Below are positions 1 through 11,389 of a stretch of 64,000 nt of DNA, piece by piece. The notes under the pieces are model-generated. The model was given only the letters and a program-made list of their open reading frames with translations, searched no databases and had not been told where the DNA came from. The DNA lies in assembly GCA_032622095.1 (NCBI GenBank), contig CP136067.1:47845549-47909548 (forward strand), read 5' to 3'. The stretch's first letter is position 1; the number at the start of each line of letters is the position of its first letter. Source of the DNA: Siphonodentalium dalli (lineage: Eukaryota; Mollusca; Scaphopoda; Gadilida; Siphonodentaliidae). The position numbers and the translations under genes are program-made.

Positions 1-770
1 CATTGCTCTATCCTGCTATATCCTAAATTGAATATCAAAGCAACCAATAATGAACAAGCAACTAATAATTACAATACCATATGTATTGGCAGTCAAATAA
101 CTGGAACTCCAGATATACTACCTTACTACATGTATCTGTACAGTGTGTAACTGCTTAGACTTGTGAATAATAACTGTGGTTGAATTAACATCACAAAAGG
201 CTAAGCTTTCATATTGTTATCCAAATAGTATGAACTTTTTGTATGGGTTATTTTGTTTTATAGTTTTAAACCAGTGGAATATAGTGGAATTGTTATTTTT
301 GTTTGTATCATCAAGTTTATCTTGATAACAAATAATATCCATTATGTGGATTAAGAACAGAAGATGGTAATCATTTCATAATTATGCTTATATGCAAGCA
401 TTGTCGACTGATCATGTCTGAGCATATAATTATGTTATAACAGTTAACAAATTTGTCAAAAGTAATTGCAAAATTCATCACAGAATTCATCAATATAAAC
501 ACAGCTTTATATTTTGTTCAAACCCTTAAAGGGATACACATGTGTATATATATAACATACACTTTGACATCAAATTGAAAGGCTATCTTGGATATGCATA
601 TTATAAATGTTTGTTCTTGTGTTTTAATGTTGTTATATGATTTGTTTATATATATATAATATATCTTTTATCCGTCGAAATCTGGTACATTAATTTTGAC
701 ATACATCAGCATACATAGGGGCCTACACCCCTAAATGGTAGTTAGTTCTGGTTAGTATGTTTTAAATAGC
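1..770. other. AT-rich flank, no feature seen
   Basis: AT-rich sequence with short TA runs near 545-560 and 640-665. I see no open frame with coding character, no repeat arm matching elsewhere in the window, and no RNA gene. Confidence 0.5.
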
Positions 771-774
771 CTAG

Positions 775-1075
775 TGTGGGTGTCAGACCGGTTTTCCGAA
801 GACCTATTACTACGAAGGCCCACAACTCCGAAGACCCGATTCTCCGACGGGCCACAACTCCGAAGACCCGATTCTCCGACGGCCCATAACTCCGAAGATC
901 CGATTCTCCGAAAGCCCATAACTCCGAAGGGCCGATTCTCCGAAGACCTATATCTCCGAAGACCTATAACTCCGAAGGGCCGATTCTCCGAAGACCTATA
1001 ACTCCGAAGGCCCGATTCTCCGACGGCCCATAACTCCGAAGGTCCGATTCTCCGAAGGTCCGATTCTCCGAAGAT
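775..1075 (+). repeat. 16-bp tandem subrepeat array, left arm
   Basis: About 18 imperfect copies of a 16-base unit of the form (c/t)ccgattctccgaagg / cataactccgaagacc. The apparent open frames here arise only because the array lacks stop codons. Confidence 0.85.
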
Positions 1076-2022
1076 TTTGTTTTATCGGGGTATTATCGTT
1101 TACTAAATAGTGTACAGTCCAGTGGCGAAGCCAAGGGGTCCCAAAATTCCCACTGCCCCCATTAAACCTCTACTTGCTATTTCAGACAATATGGGCCCTA
1201 CCAAAACATGTCCAATGTCATGTAAACGCCCGGAAATCGTTCATGGGGCATCAAAATATTCAAACTTTTCCTACTGCCCCCACCTAAATGGGAATCCTGG
1301 CCCGCCACTGACTATACACCAGATACTATAACGTTACGTTGGCCCATGAGATGCCAGAGTAAAATGTACAGGGGTGAACGGGGAAGAACTTGTCGCCCCT
1401 GTGCATGTTAGGCTACTCTGACATTCTTGCAGCGTTTCGTTATAATATACCCGGTGCACACCAGTGGCGGCGCCAGGGTTCCCATTTAGGGGTGCACATT
1501 AATTAGCATATGTGGGGGATATGTGGGGGATATATCATGCATATGATATGCCGAAATCATATCACGAAGGCCTGATTTGGGGAGCGCATACATGGTAGGG
1601 GTCGCCCCCAATCGTTGGTCCGGGGGGCTCCCCTGGGCAGGAACACTGTGAATATTTGAATGCATAGGAGGGATTTCCTGACGTTTACATGACATTTGAC
1701 ATGTTTTTTGGGGGGCGGTCTCCCCTAGGGCCCCATTGGCTCCGCCACTGGACTGTACACTATTTAATAAGCGATAAAACATTATCTTCGGAGAATCGGA
1801 CCTTCGGAGAATCGGCCCTTCGGAGTTATAGACCTTCGGAGTTATGGGCGTTCGGAGTTATAGGCCTTCGGAGTTATGGGCTTTCGGAGTTATGGGTCTT
1901 CGGAGTTATGGAATTTCGGAGAATCGGGACTTCGGAGTTATGGGCTTTCGGAGAATCGGGGCGTCGGAGAATCTGACCTTCGGAGAATCGGATCTTCGGA
2001 GTTATGGGTCTTCGGAAAAACG
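789..2022. mobile_element. Foldback element with subrepeated arms
   Basis: The left arm (about 789-1075) is a tandem array of 16-base units alternating ccgattctccgaag and ctataactccgaag types. The right arm (about 1785-2022) is the same array inverted. Both ends carry the terminal stretch GTTTTTCCGAAGAC (left copy GGTTTTCCGAAGAC). Inside, a second inverted layer pairs about 1078-1270 with about 1620-1790, sharing atagtgtacagtccagtggc and acatgtc-aatgtcatgtaaacg. Long inverted arms made of short tandem subrepeats are the textbook layout of Foldback/Galileo-type elements. No transposase frame is present, so it is non-autonomous. I found no convincing target duplication. Confidence 0.75.
1785..2020 (-). 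repeat. 16-bp tandem subrepeat array, right arm
   Basis: Reverse complement of the 775-1075 array (cggagttatgggcttt, cggagaatcggacctt units), about 14 copies. Copy number and unit order differ from the left arm, so the arms have diverged by unit gain or loss. Confidence 0.85.
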
Positions 2023-2169
2023 CTACGTAACCCCTAGTAGTCCAGGAGATATTGGTCGACCTCTGCACCCCCCCAGGACTTAACTTCACCCCAATAATTT
2101 TCTTCCTTAAGGTCTCCTCTAATTTTTTTCACTTGTTAACAAGAAAAAAAAGTGGCCGCAGAGACTCCA

Positions 2170-3225
2170 GACAAGATGGCGTCCATCATGGCGGCCATTT
2201 TTTTTAAATGCACCAGGTCTCTTTGATCGCCGTTATAGTAAAGATGATGTCACATGCCGTCTTGTTTTCCGCTCGATTCGTTATGCTAATATACAACCCT
2301 TACAAATTAGCCAAAAATCCGACACCAGAATCCAATATGGCGGCCAAGATGGCCGCCGAAATGTAAAAAATGCTATTTTTCTGACATGTTACCACCTTTC
2401 GATTGTCTCTGTTGGAAAATGTTAGAATTCTTGCGTCATGTTATACATTTATTATATAGAGGAGTCATTGGCGAACACATGGGGACCATAATATGCATTC
2501 ATTGCGGGATATTTTTGTCCGATATCACGTTTTCCCAAATGCCGGTATCATAGGTCAAAGCCGAATCTCCGTTAATAACGCGATGTTATGTTTCGAATCA
2601 ATGAATGTCATTGCTATTATAACAACACCCATGCATATATATGTGCAGGAGATACTCAAGCTAGGATTCCTCTTATACCTAAGTTGAGGAATATTTACCC
2701 AAATCCAAGATGGCGGCCAAAATGGCCACCAGAAATAAAAAATTGCCGAAAATCGCTGATTTTAACAACAGTGAGCATTATTGTCATGACAACTCCACAC
2801 CTGCTTACTATTGTAAGTTGGGAAGAGTTAGGCGAAGAATTTTCCTTGTACCATATCCAAATAAAAGTCCCCCAAATCCAAAAAGGCGCCCACAATGGCG
2901 GACAGATTTTGAAAAATCACCGAAATTCCCTCATATTCACATCATTGGGCATTATTGTCGAGACAACTCCATCCATGCTTACAATTGAGTTGGAAATACT
3001 GAGATGAGGTAATTACATTACATCTCATGCAAGAAATTGTTTTCCAAATCGAAGATGGCGGCCAAAATGGCGACCGAAATTTGAAAACAAGTCTACATTC
3101 CTTTACTTTCTTACGATGGGCGTTATTGTTTCGCGATTTCTATCCACCATTACATGTTGATATGGAATAGTAACATGAAGTATTCATTCGGGTTTGGCAA
3201 TTGATACTCACAGCCAAGATCGCTG
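2170..3225 (+). repeat. YY1-like motif series, left arm of palindrome 1
   Basis: Motif copies at about 2174 (aagatggcgtcc), 2335 (caatatggcggcc), 2707 (aagatggcggcc), 2883 (degenerate, acaatggcgg), 3052 (aagatggcggcc) and 3213 (degenerate, aagatcgctgct). The intervals are about 163, 372, 174, 171 and 161 bases, that is one or two multiples of roughly 170. The right arm mirrors them at about 6950, 6780, 6410, 6235, 6060 and 5915. AAnATGGCGGC is the known consensus of the YY1 zinc-finger protein; binding here is inference. Confidence 0.7.
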
Positions 3226-4021
3226 CTAAATTGGCGGCTAGAAATTGGAAAGAAATCGATAATTTCACATATTAATTTCAACTTTTTGTCATAATATCGG
3301 TATGTATGGACGAAACTGTACATAAACCATCTACTAGTTCAACTTAAAGTTATCAAAACGCATAACATAGCTCGTATCCTTCTGGAAAGATGAAAAACCA
3401 CCATTAATATCGCGATGTGGCATTTCGAAATCCAGTCTCCACTTAGCGCCGATAATGGCCGTAAGCGTAGGTGCGCCGAATAGTTATATCAGAACAATTA
3501 CCTGATAACAGATTCTGATTTGCCACGTCACGTCCATAATTATCTGGACCAGCTTCCATTTCTTTGTCTGATAAATCTAGGTGGCTCACACCGACAAAGT
3601 GTTCACCACTTCCTGGGAGTAGGGTCCCTCTAATAATAACGTTTCAAACAATTCATTTTCCGGTGTCTAGCTTACGATTTTAAATAATTGCTAAATATGA
3701 TATTTGTCCATCATCTTGAACTAGGAAGGCCATATGGCCGATGAGTACAAGCTTACAGAAGGTCATCTCTATGTATGTGTCTCATACCCCATGGGATAAC
3801 GACATGTACACCTGGCGAACCAGTTAGCTAGTCACTTCTCAATAGATGGTTCGTCAACACACACTCAGCGAACGCATTGGCATATGTGGACAACTTCGAC
3901 AGTGTTCGAAGGTTGCTAGCTGTCTCATTCCCTTGGACATATGTCTATCGGCTAAGGAGAAGACCCTAGTGTACAGACTACCCACACTTCTTGGCCATTA
4001 TCATTATCCGAAGCAAACTGT

Positions 4022-4273
4022 GTGACGCCCCGCAGTTGTCTGGTCGAATATCTCCCAGCAGAGAAGAACAATGCTCGCGGTGCTAGTTTGTGGACATGCG
4101 CCATGATAGTGGGAATAAAATGGGCCACTGTATACACCACCACCCCTACACCTGGTGTATGTTTAATATATCGAATGGCATGCGTGTCGGTTTTATTTGG
4201 TGTGGTAAGATTGTATTTCCACATCCGTTTCGAAGCCTTTCTGATTCAACTACGTACACTTTTGTCTGGATAA
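4022..4273 (+). pseudogene. Decayed coding-like stretch, left inner arm
   Basis: An open frame of 83 codons in the inner left arm. Its middle (residues about 22-33, GASLWTCAMIVG) and end (RLYFHIRFEAFLIQL) match the conceptual translation of the inverted counterpart at 4820-5080 on the minus strand (GASLWVCVMIVE and RLYVPIRLEAVLEQL) in the same frame, although DNA identity there is modest. This suggests both arms descend from a protein-coding stretch. I do not recognise the family. Length and stops indicate it is no longer functional. Confidence 0.35.
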
Positions 4274-4590
4274 TACTATGCTAGCCTCCCTCAAAACAGT
4301 CGGATGGACTAAAGGATAATGTCTTTATAGCATGAATGTATGCGTGTTTTGTTATCCTCTCTCGGGGATAGTGTCAGTATGTGGGCGGTATTATTCAAGA
4401 AAATGTCAGGAACTGTGGTGCATTTATTTCACTATGTATTTAAAGAACAATTTACAGTCTCAATGGCAATGGCTGTGGACGTTGGGGAACGCGAACTTTA
4501 TGATCATATAGTTTTATATATATAACTTTAGCATATAGTAGTTAATGTCTCGTGCAGGAAAATGGTCGCAATGGTGATGTTACCAAGAAA

Positions 4591-4899
4591 TCACTTGGTG
4601 TACCAACGTTTGTTGAACTGAATGCAAGAGCTCATCAACGTAACATTCCTCTGGATGTTCTTCGCGTTGAATATTTCACCCTTTTGTTGATGGCATTTGT
4701 ACTTTTTTGAACCATACCACCCAGCGTGAGTATGACATATCAACCAACTATCAAAGGTATCGCCTTTAAGACTACACCCAGTCTTGGTGGGGCTTATACA
4801 ACAGTAGCCAATGGCATACTCCTGGTCCAGTTGTTCAAGAACGGCTTCCAAACGGATGGGAACATACAATCTTAGCATATAAGGAAAGCAAAGCCACAC
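4591..4899 (-). pseudogene. Decayed coding-like stretch, right inner arm
   Basis: A 102-codon open frame on the minus strand in the inner right arm. Beyond its start, across one in-frame stop near 4920, the same frame continues upstream to the GASLWVCVMIVE stretch near 5000. Its left-arm partner (4022-4273) preserves the same reading frame. It contains several cysteines and an RLYVPIRLEAVLEQLDQE stretch, but no family was recognised. It could be coincidental openness in a repeat. Confidence 0.3.
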
Positions 4900-7100
4900 A
4901 TGAGATCCTGTCTGAATCTAAAACATAACAAAATAAGGGGCGGTGCAGTCATGGTCCAATTTCATTTCCACTATCATGACACATACCCACAAACTAGCAC
5001 CGTGTGTATTGTTATCATCTGCTTGGATCTGTTCGGTGAGACGATTGCTGGACGCCAACAAGCATATTCTTATGATCATGCTCAAGGAGTTTGGGTATAT
5101 TATGCATTATGGTCTTCTACGCCTTAGCAGAAATACATCCGTCAACTGTCGGGCTTTCAACATCGAAGCCATATACAAAAGTTGTCCGGGTACGTCAGTG
5201 CATTAGATGAGTATGTGAATTGATGAACCATATATTGAGAAGTGGCTGTTTGGGAAGATCACCAGGTGTGCACGTTGTTATCCCCATTAGGCCACCAAAG
5301 CTGACAATACGCAGATAGATCCTTCTGAAAGCTAGTATATGCATCGACCGAATACCTTTATAGTGTATCGCACAAGATGACGCATATACCCCATATATAG
5401 CATCTGAATTATACCATGAGCTACATGTATGCCACGAATGAAGCTCGCTAAGAATTCCAAGCTTTCGAAACAAACACGTGAGCTGGACACCGGCATACAT
5501 GTATGTATTGTTTGAAACATTCCGATTAGTGGCACCCTTCTACAAAGAAGAGTAATGAACTGTTGTTGTGAGTGAGATAGATTAATCTGACGAAGAGACG
5601 GAAACGAGTCTAGATAATGTTGAATGTGGCAATTCAGAATAAGCTGTTGTTTTGATTCTTGTAAGTCATAATATGACTATTCGGCGCACCTATATACGGT
5701 TACGGCCAGTATGAGCCCTTAGTGGAGAATGGATTTTGAAATGCCACATCGCGATTGTGAGTTTCCATCCTTCCAAAAGACTACGACTTATACATTGGAA
5801 CTAATAGATGGCTTATAGTATGTACCGTTTCGTTTATACAAATCAATATTATGACATAAAGTTGAAATTAGTATGTGATAATATCGGCTTCTTTTCAATT
5901 TCTGCCCACCAGTTTGGCCGCCATATTGAATGTGAGTATCACTTGCCAAACACTAATGAATACTTCATACATATCAACATGTAATGGTGGATAGAAATCG
6001 CGAAACAATAACGCCCATCGTAAGAAAGTAAAGGAATGTAGACTTGTTTTCAAATTTCGGTCGCCATTTTGGCCGCCATCTTCGATTTGGAAAACAATTT
6101 CTTGCATGAGATGAAAGGTAATTACTTCACCCCAGTATTTCCAATTCAACTGTACGCATGGATGGAGTTGTCTCGACAATAATGCACAATGATGTGAATA
6201 TGAGGGAATTTCGGTGATTTTTCAAAATATGTCCGCCATTGTGGGCGCCATTTTGGATTTGGGGGACTTTTATTTGGATATGGTACAAGGAAAGTTCTTC
6301 GCCTAAGTGTTCACAACTTACAATAGTAAGCAGGTGTGGAGTTGTCATGACAATAATGCTCACTGTTGTTAAAGTCAGCGATTTTCGGCAATTTTTTATT
6401 TCTGGTGGCCATTTTGGCCGCCATCTTGGATTTGGGTAAATATTTCCTCAACTCAGGTATAAGAGGAATCCTAGCTCGAGTATCTCCTGCAAATATATAT
6501 GCATCGGTGTTGTTATAATAGCAATGACATTCATTGATTCGAAACATAACATCGCGTTATTAACGGAGATTCGGCTTTGACCTATGATACCGGCATTTGG
6601 GAAAACGTGATATCGGACAAAAATATCCCGCAATGAATGCATATTATGGTCCCCATGTGTTCGCCAATGACTCCTCTATATGATAAATGTATAACATGAC
6701 GCAAAAATTCTAACATTTTCCAACAGAGACAATCGAAAGGTGGTAACATGTCAGAACAATAGCATATTTTCACATTTCGGCGGCCATCTTGGCCGCCATA
6801 TTGGATTCTGGTGTCGGATGTTTGGCTAATTTGTAAGGGTTGTATATTAGCATAACGAATCGAGCGGAAAACAAGACGGCATGTGACATCATCTTTACTA
6901 TAACGGCGATCAAAGAGACCTGGTGCATTTAAAATAAATGGCTGCCATGATGGACGCCATCTTGTCTGGAGTCTCTGCGGCCACTTTTTTTTCTTGTTGA
7001 CAAGTGAAAAAAATTAGAGGAGACCTTAAGGAAGAAAATTATTGGGGTGAAGTTAAGTCCTGGGGGGGGGTGCAGAGGTCGACCAATATCTCCTGGACTA

Positions 7101-7572
7101 TAGTGTGTCATATGGTTCATATTAACAGATTACATGAGCACAAAAACAGTGATTTTAAGTGGAGGAAAAAATTAGCATTTTTGGTCATTTACGCATTTTT
7201 TCCGGGTTCAAATGACCCACCCACCCCCGCCCTATATATTGAATTTTTGTGCGCGACCCCCCACCCCTGGCCGACCCGCCAGTTAAATGTGTATTGATTT
7301 CAATACCGCACAAAGTCACGCCGAGAAATATGTGCAACTATGTAACTTTTGCTGCGGAGATTTGCATGGAAATGCCCATTTAAACTTTTACCCCCTCCTT
7401 AATCGGATCAGGAAAAGATAGTACCTGCTATTATACGGGGATGTTAAGTTGGAGTTTTTCAATAGTTGGAAATTCAAATTAGGCACCATCTATCCTATCC
7501 GATACTCTCAAGTCAGGTCCGTGTATACATAACCCAACAAATATATATATAATACCCACCATCAGCCCGCAT
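7101..7572. other. Spacer, nothing recognised
   Basis: Follows the palindrome directly. It contains a pyrimidine/C-rich stretch (7205-7280, cccacccacccc and accccccaccc) and otherwise unique-looking AT-rich DNA. Confidence 0.4.
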
Positions 7573-8060
7573 TTAAAGGTACTCAATCCGAACAGAGGGT
7601 TCCCATCTCAACAGATTCCAACAACAACAATCCGATCAGAGGGTCCTATATTACTATTTCTTTGGCTTTGGGGGTAAAAAATATTTGATTCGAGTCGAGG
7701 AACCCATCAAACAAAGCTCAGAGTTATCAGATATTGATTTTTGAAATTTGTTATTTGCTCGAGATGAGTACTAATAATTGCCGTCAATTTCGTAACCTGC
7801 TCGAGATGTGTACACCAAAACAGTATTCAAACAGACAAGGATGGATAACTCTAAAATCAAGTGGTAATAATAACGCAATTTTGACTGAGTTCTGGGCCAG
7901 AAAGTATTCCCGATAATGAAAAATAATAGATTTCTAAAATCGATATCTAACAAATCTGAGCTTAGATGGGTGACTTCCTCGACTCGAATCAAATATTTTT
8001 GGCCCCCGAAGCCATTGAAATAGTAATTGAGAGGAGTTTTATCGGATTGAGTACCTTTAA
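7573..8060. mobile_element. TTAA-flanked MITE, family B copy 1
   Basis: Terminal inverted repeats TTAAAGGTACTCAATCCG at the left and CGGATTGAGTACCTTTAA at the right, with TTAA at both outer edges. The 488-bp interior holds the family signature attccaacaacaacaa near the left end and gactcgaatcaaatattttt near the right. No coding capacity. TTAA targets are characteristic of piggyBac and Kolobok transposons, so a non-autonomous derivative of one of these is the likely class. Confidence 0.85.
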
Positions 8061-9135
8061 TTTCTGCCAGAAAATTAGCACAGGCCGTCAAAACTGCAAA
8101 AAGCTTATTTTATTTCAACACATCATAACAAAAGTATACATGCATGTTCACACACATTGCAATAACCTGCATATTGTGGAAAATTAGATTTGGATTTCTT
8201 CAGCATAGAGGTATATATATATATATTTTTTTTGTATGGAATATACAGTCATCAGGTTTGATATATATATGTAGTAATCTGGTAGATCGTCGCGATCATA
8301 AACTGGAATGTCTCTCAGAGCCGCGTCACAGTGGCATTATAGAGTCATTATAATCTTCGACAATACCCATCTTGACGATGGAAATAATATTTGTTGTCTC
8401 CATTAGATGAACGCTCAACCAACATTCATCTTATCTGAAAATAAATCAAACGATATAATTATGTACATGTGGTGGGTGGAATGGGATATATCGATCTCGC
8501 GTGTACGTTATTGGTTTATAAAGACCCATTTAATTTTCGAGTCTCCTATTATTGTTTTTTATAATGCCTTGATATACAATTTTAATAGCAATATATGCCA
8601 TAAAATATGATTAAAATATTATTATTTATTACCATTTGGCAATTCTGTGTCTCAGAATGTGCCCATAGTGTAATAGAAAATAGCTGAAATCATGGAAACA
8701 TTTTCCACGTTATGGCTCCCATAATGCTATAACTCTATATCTAAATATATAGGCTTATTCCCCTTCCATTGAAAATAACTGACTTTGTGTATAAACTTCA
8801 GCACAGAACAGACGTCGGTTTCTCAACAAAAAACAACATGTTCACAGTTTATTACATCGAATAAGTTGAAAATACAATATTTTGGGGCTTCCTCGTTCAA
8901 ATGGTATATAATATGGCATCTATTTTATATAATCTGATATGGGGGTTCGAAATTTAAGTGGACCTTTGAAACCCATTTGGTGGGGAAGTCACGTGAATAC
9001 TATCTTGCAGCACCGAACATTCATGCACATCTTTTAGGCATTATGTATATAATATGCATGAGATCGAGAACGCAGATTTACGGGAATATAACTTGCATTG
9101 TGGTTTGTTTTCTGCTGTTATCCATCGTGATATAT
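8061..9135. other. Intergenic / 3' flank of minus-strand gene
   Basis: AT-rich. It contains a (ta) run at 8211-8226 and, on the minus strand, a canonical AATAAA polyadenylation signal (plus-strand TTTATT at 8848-8853), about 285 bases past the proposed stop codon at 9136. No other gene was seen. Confidence 0.4.
8848..8853 (-). promoter_or_regulatory. Polyadenylation signal AATAAA (minus strand)
   Basis: Exact AATAAA on the minus strand, downstream of the proposed secreted-peptide gene. In AT-rich DNA such hexamers are common, so this is supportive only. Confidence 0.3.
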
Positions 9136-9169
9136 CTATAATATGTGTCGCAGAATTTCTAGCGACCAC
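9136..9169 (-). CDS. Proposed terminal coding exon
   Basis: Acceptor ctatttctttgaaag at 9184-9170, then 10 full codons (WSLEILRHIL) and a TAG stop at 9138-9136. The acceptor tract is only moderate, so another terminal exon is possible. Confidence 0.35.
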
Positions 9170-11389
9170 CTTTCAAAGAAATAGATGGATGAATATACGT
9201 CACAACATGGCCGGTCGAAATTTTATTTCGGTCGGAATTCATGCATATATATACAAACAGGAATGAGTGAACGTATAGAAGCCCGTGTGTATCTTGATTA
9301 GAAAGAAATAAGCTTACCTGCGCATGGACATCTTTCGGATAATTTTTCTGAAAAATAATGAAGATTGGAATTAAAATCTCAAGATTTCTTCTCAATAGAC
9401 AATACGTGCAAGCATCACATTACCATGCATCTCTGCCATAATCGTTCTTACTTGGTTCACCTTATAACCGGCGTGCATGGTGGCGCGCTGAGAGAGCCAA
9501 AAGCTAGCACCACAACTATGAAACGTGCACTGTAGCATTTGAGAGTGAAAATGAACTTTCAAACCAATACATATTTAAACACCCATGCATGCTTCTATAG
9601 ATTGCTCTAAATAAATTGTTGTGGAATGTATTTAGTGGCGACAGGAAGACGGCCCATTTCGGCCATATCGCTCCCGTTAAATGTCTTTTTTTTTGGGTTT
9701 ATTATCACAATTGTCGTAAGCTTTTAAATATTATACAAATAAACAATCAATCAAAATATATGCCATGATAATTATATTGCAAACGGTATATGATACATGC
9801 ACTCACATATTCACTCATATTCAACGTTGATGAAATTCCACCTACACATATATGACATGTGCCATTTCTACACAATATTGTTTAAGATAAAATGTAATAC
9901 ATATTGTGTAGAATTTATACACATTTGTTCTAAGAGTGTATACGTACCTGACTCGTGCGTTGATGTTCGTCCTGTATCCGTATCTCATCGATCTTTTGCT
10001 CCACCCTGTATGTTGGCCACAGCCACAACTATTAGAGGGTATCCTAAAGATAGAACCAGTACTTAAAGCGCGTGCATATATAGACAGTGTCATAATCTAG
10101 AACCATTTATTTTAACTCACAAGTTGCGCCCCATAATTAAAGAGAACCATACATTTCTTACAGATATATAACCAACGCCCAACCAAATATGCATTACACA
10201 CTCGCGGTACCCCCAAATGAGAACCAGCTCTTCTACCTATCTAAAGAATATTTCGCCAACATGAACTTCGTGCATTATGTTAAATTCGATGCGATATAAT
10301 TATACTTAATCAAATGCGGTGCTACAAAAAAAAATCATTTCTTATTCCACGCCCATCGACGTGGGGAATAATTATATATTAAACGGAATCCCAGCTATTG
10401 AATACATGTTAGTGTATATACCTCTATAGTGAAATACAAGCCAGAACTGTTTTTGTTGACGTTGTCGCCAAGAAATATGACGTACATTACATCAACGATC
10501 TGCTTCGGTTGATGGTCGTTGATGCCCCGATCATTACTGGTTATTCATCAGACTTAAATCACAATAGAGGTAGCTATATAATATCAATGGAGGTGACATT
10601 CGTGGGTTGAACTTTTCGGTGTAGAATAAATACAGAACACAACTTGCACCATAATCTCGAATATTTTATCGAACTCGTTGCGGACGGCGCATAGTTACAT
10701 TTCGCCGGAGCTACGCTCTCGCGAAATAATCCATGTGCCACCCGCAACTCATTTGGTAAAAGATTCTCGATTAAGAACGTTGTGTTCTCTCTATTTCCAA
10801 CGAATTTCACATTCCAAAACGCAATTTAATTGTCTTCGTTCTCGGGAAATTATCGCATAATTTGTTTGAACAAAATATATTTGGGATCTTCAATAAAATA
10901 TGAACCAAACAACTTAATTGTCGATTTCCAAATCGCTGCTTGACAAACAAAAAATAGAGCAACAATTTAAATGTTTCATTTTCGAACAAACTGATGCCGC
11001 CCCAACACATCAGGCGTAAGAATATAACACAGTGTTATAATTCGGTGTCGCGTGCGGTCCGTTTACCTCGAGGTAAATTAGCTAGTAAATCAAATGCATT
11101 CACTTCTGACTAGTATATGCATGTATAATTAGCACTATACTAACTACTGTCATAATACCCAAATACAAGCATACATTTTAAACTCGGCGATATCAAATTA
11201 TTTATTGTATAAAAAGTTATACCATTAAAATTTCCAAAAACAAATTATGTTATATACTCACCATATGCACAGATAAGCACATATGTCTCCGTCACCGTGA
11301 CTAGCCCCGATCAGAAGACATACAACCAGTAGAGCGGCGTAATATCGCGTCAACATTATTATTCTGCAATATAACTTCGATTTATGCAA
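9136..11389 (-). CDS. Candidate small secreted cationic Cys-rich peptide gene
   Basis: Four exons on the minus strand: 11389-11262 (coding from ATG at 11356), 10043-9948, 9347-9318 and 9169-9136. The three introns (1218, 600 and 148 bases) all begin GT (gtgagt, gtacgt, gtaagc) and end AG, and all three are phase 2, so the frame is kept. The product is about 84 residues. Residues 1-20 form a signal peptide with a hydrophobic core (AALLVVCLLIG). Four cysteines follow in a C-x3-C-x7-C-x-C pattern at about residues 26-40. From about residue 46 the tail is very basic (9 Arg, 3 Lys, 1 acidic in about 37 residues) and includes a Lys-Arg pair that could be a processing site. An acceptor at 11390-11391 implies an upstream untranslated exon. 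A polyadenylation signal lies at 8848-8853. No family was recognised. A host-defence peptide or a peptide-hormone precursor are both conceivable. Exons 1 and 2 are the best supported, exon 4 the least. Confidence 0.5.
9318..9347 (-). CDS. Third coding exon (30 bases, basic)
   Basis: A micro-exon between acceptor attatttttcag and donor gtaagc. It adds KIIRKMSMR and keeps phase 2 on both sides. Confidence 0.42.
9948..10043 (-). CDS. Second coding exon, SCGCG motif
   Basis: Acceptor ctatctttag ends at 10044 and donor gtacgt begins at 9947. The 96 bases equal one base completing Trp, 31 codons and two bases. It encodes IPSNSCGCGQHTGW, then the basic SKRSMRYGYRT region. The frame is open beyond both splice sites, so openness alone is weak evidence. 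The phase match with the signal-peptide exon is the stronger argument. Confidence 0.5.
11262..11389 (-). CDS. Exon with start codon and signal peptide
   Basis: Acceptor (polypyrimidine tract then cattacag, minus strand) lies just above 11389, then 33 bases of leader, ATG at 11356-11354, 31 codons plus two bases, and donor gtgagt at 11261-11256. It encodes Met, a basic residue, a hydrophobic core, a small-residue GASHG cleavage region, then DGDICAYLC. Confidence 0.55.

Larger units (their letters stand above)
2038..7100. mobile_element. Giant palindromic element, 5.06 kb
   Basis: The ends are TAGTCCAGGAGATATTGG at 2038 and its reverse complement ending at 7100. The left arm runs to about 4560 and the right arm returns from there, so practically the whole element is two inverted copies. 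The outer kilobase (2038-3130 versus 6020-7100) is nearly identical. The inner part (3420-4560 versus 4580-5700) is still alignable but much more diverged, with indels. Each arm contains six copies of an ATGGCGGCC-type motif. TA flanks both ends, which is compatible with a TA target but does not prove one. No intact transposase is visible. The inner arms carry decayed coding-like stretches, described separately. Confidence 0.8.

Noticed and set aside
4943-5500. Several open frames in the right arm of palindrome 1
   Set aside because: Most overlap each other in different frames and lack any domain. Only the frame shared with the left arm was kept, as decayed.
772-7107. TAGTGTG at both outer edges read as one target duplication for 779-7100
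   Set aside because: The outer ends of that interval are not inverted repeats of each other, so a 7-base match may be chance. Kept only as a hint in a finding.
10678-11010. Open frames between exons 1 and 2 of the secreted-peptide gene
   Set aside because: They lie in the intron, have no splice sites in phase and no domain.
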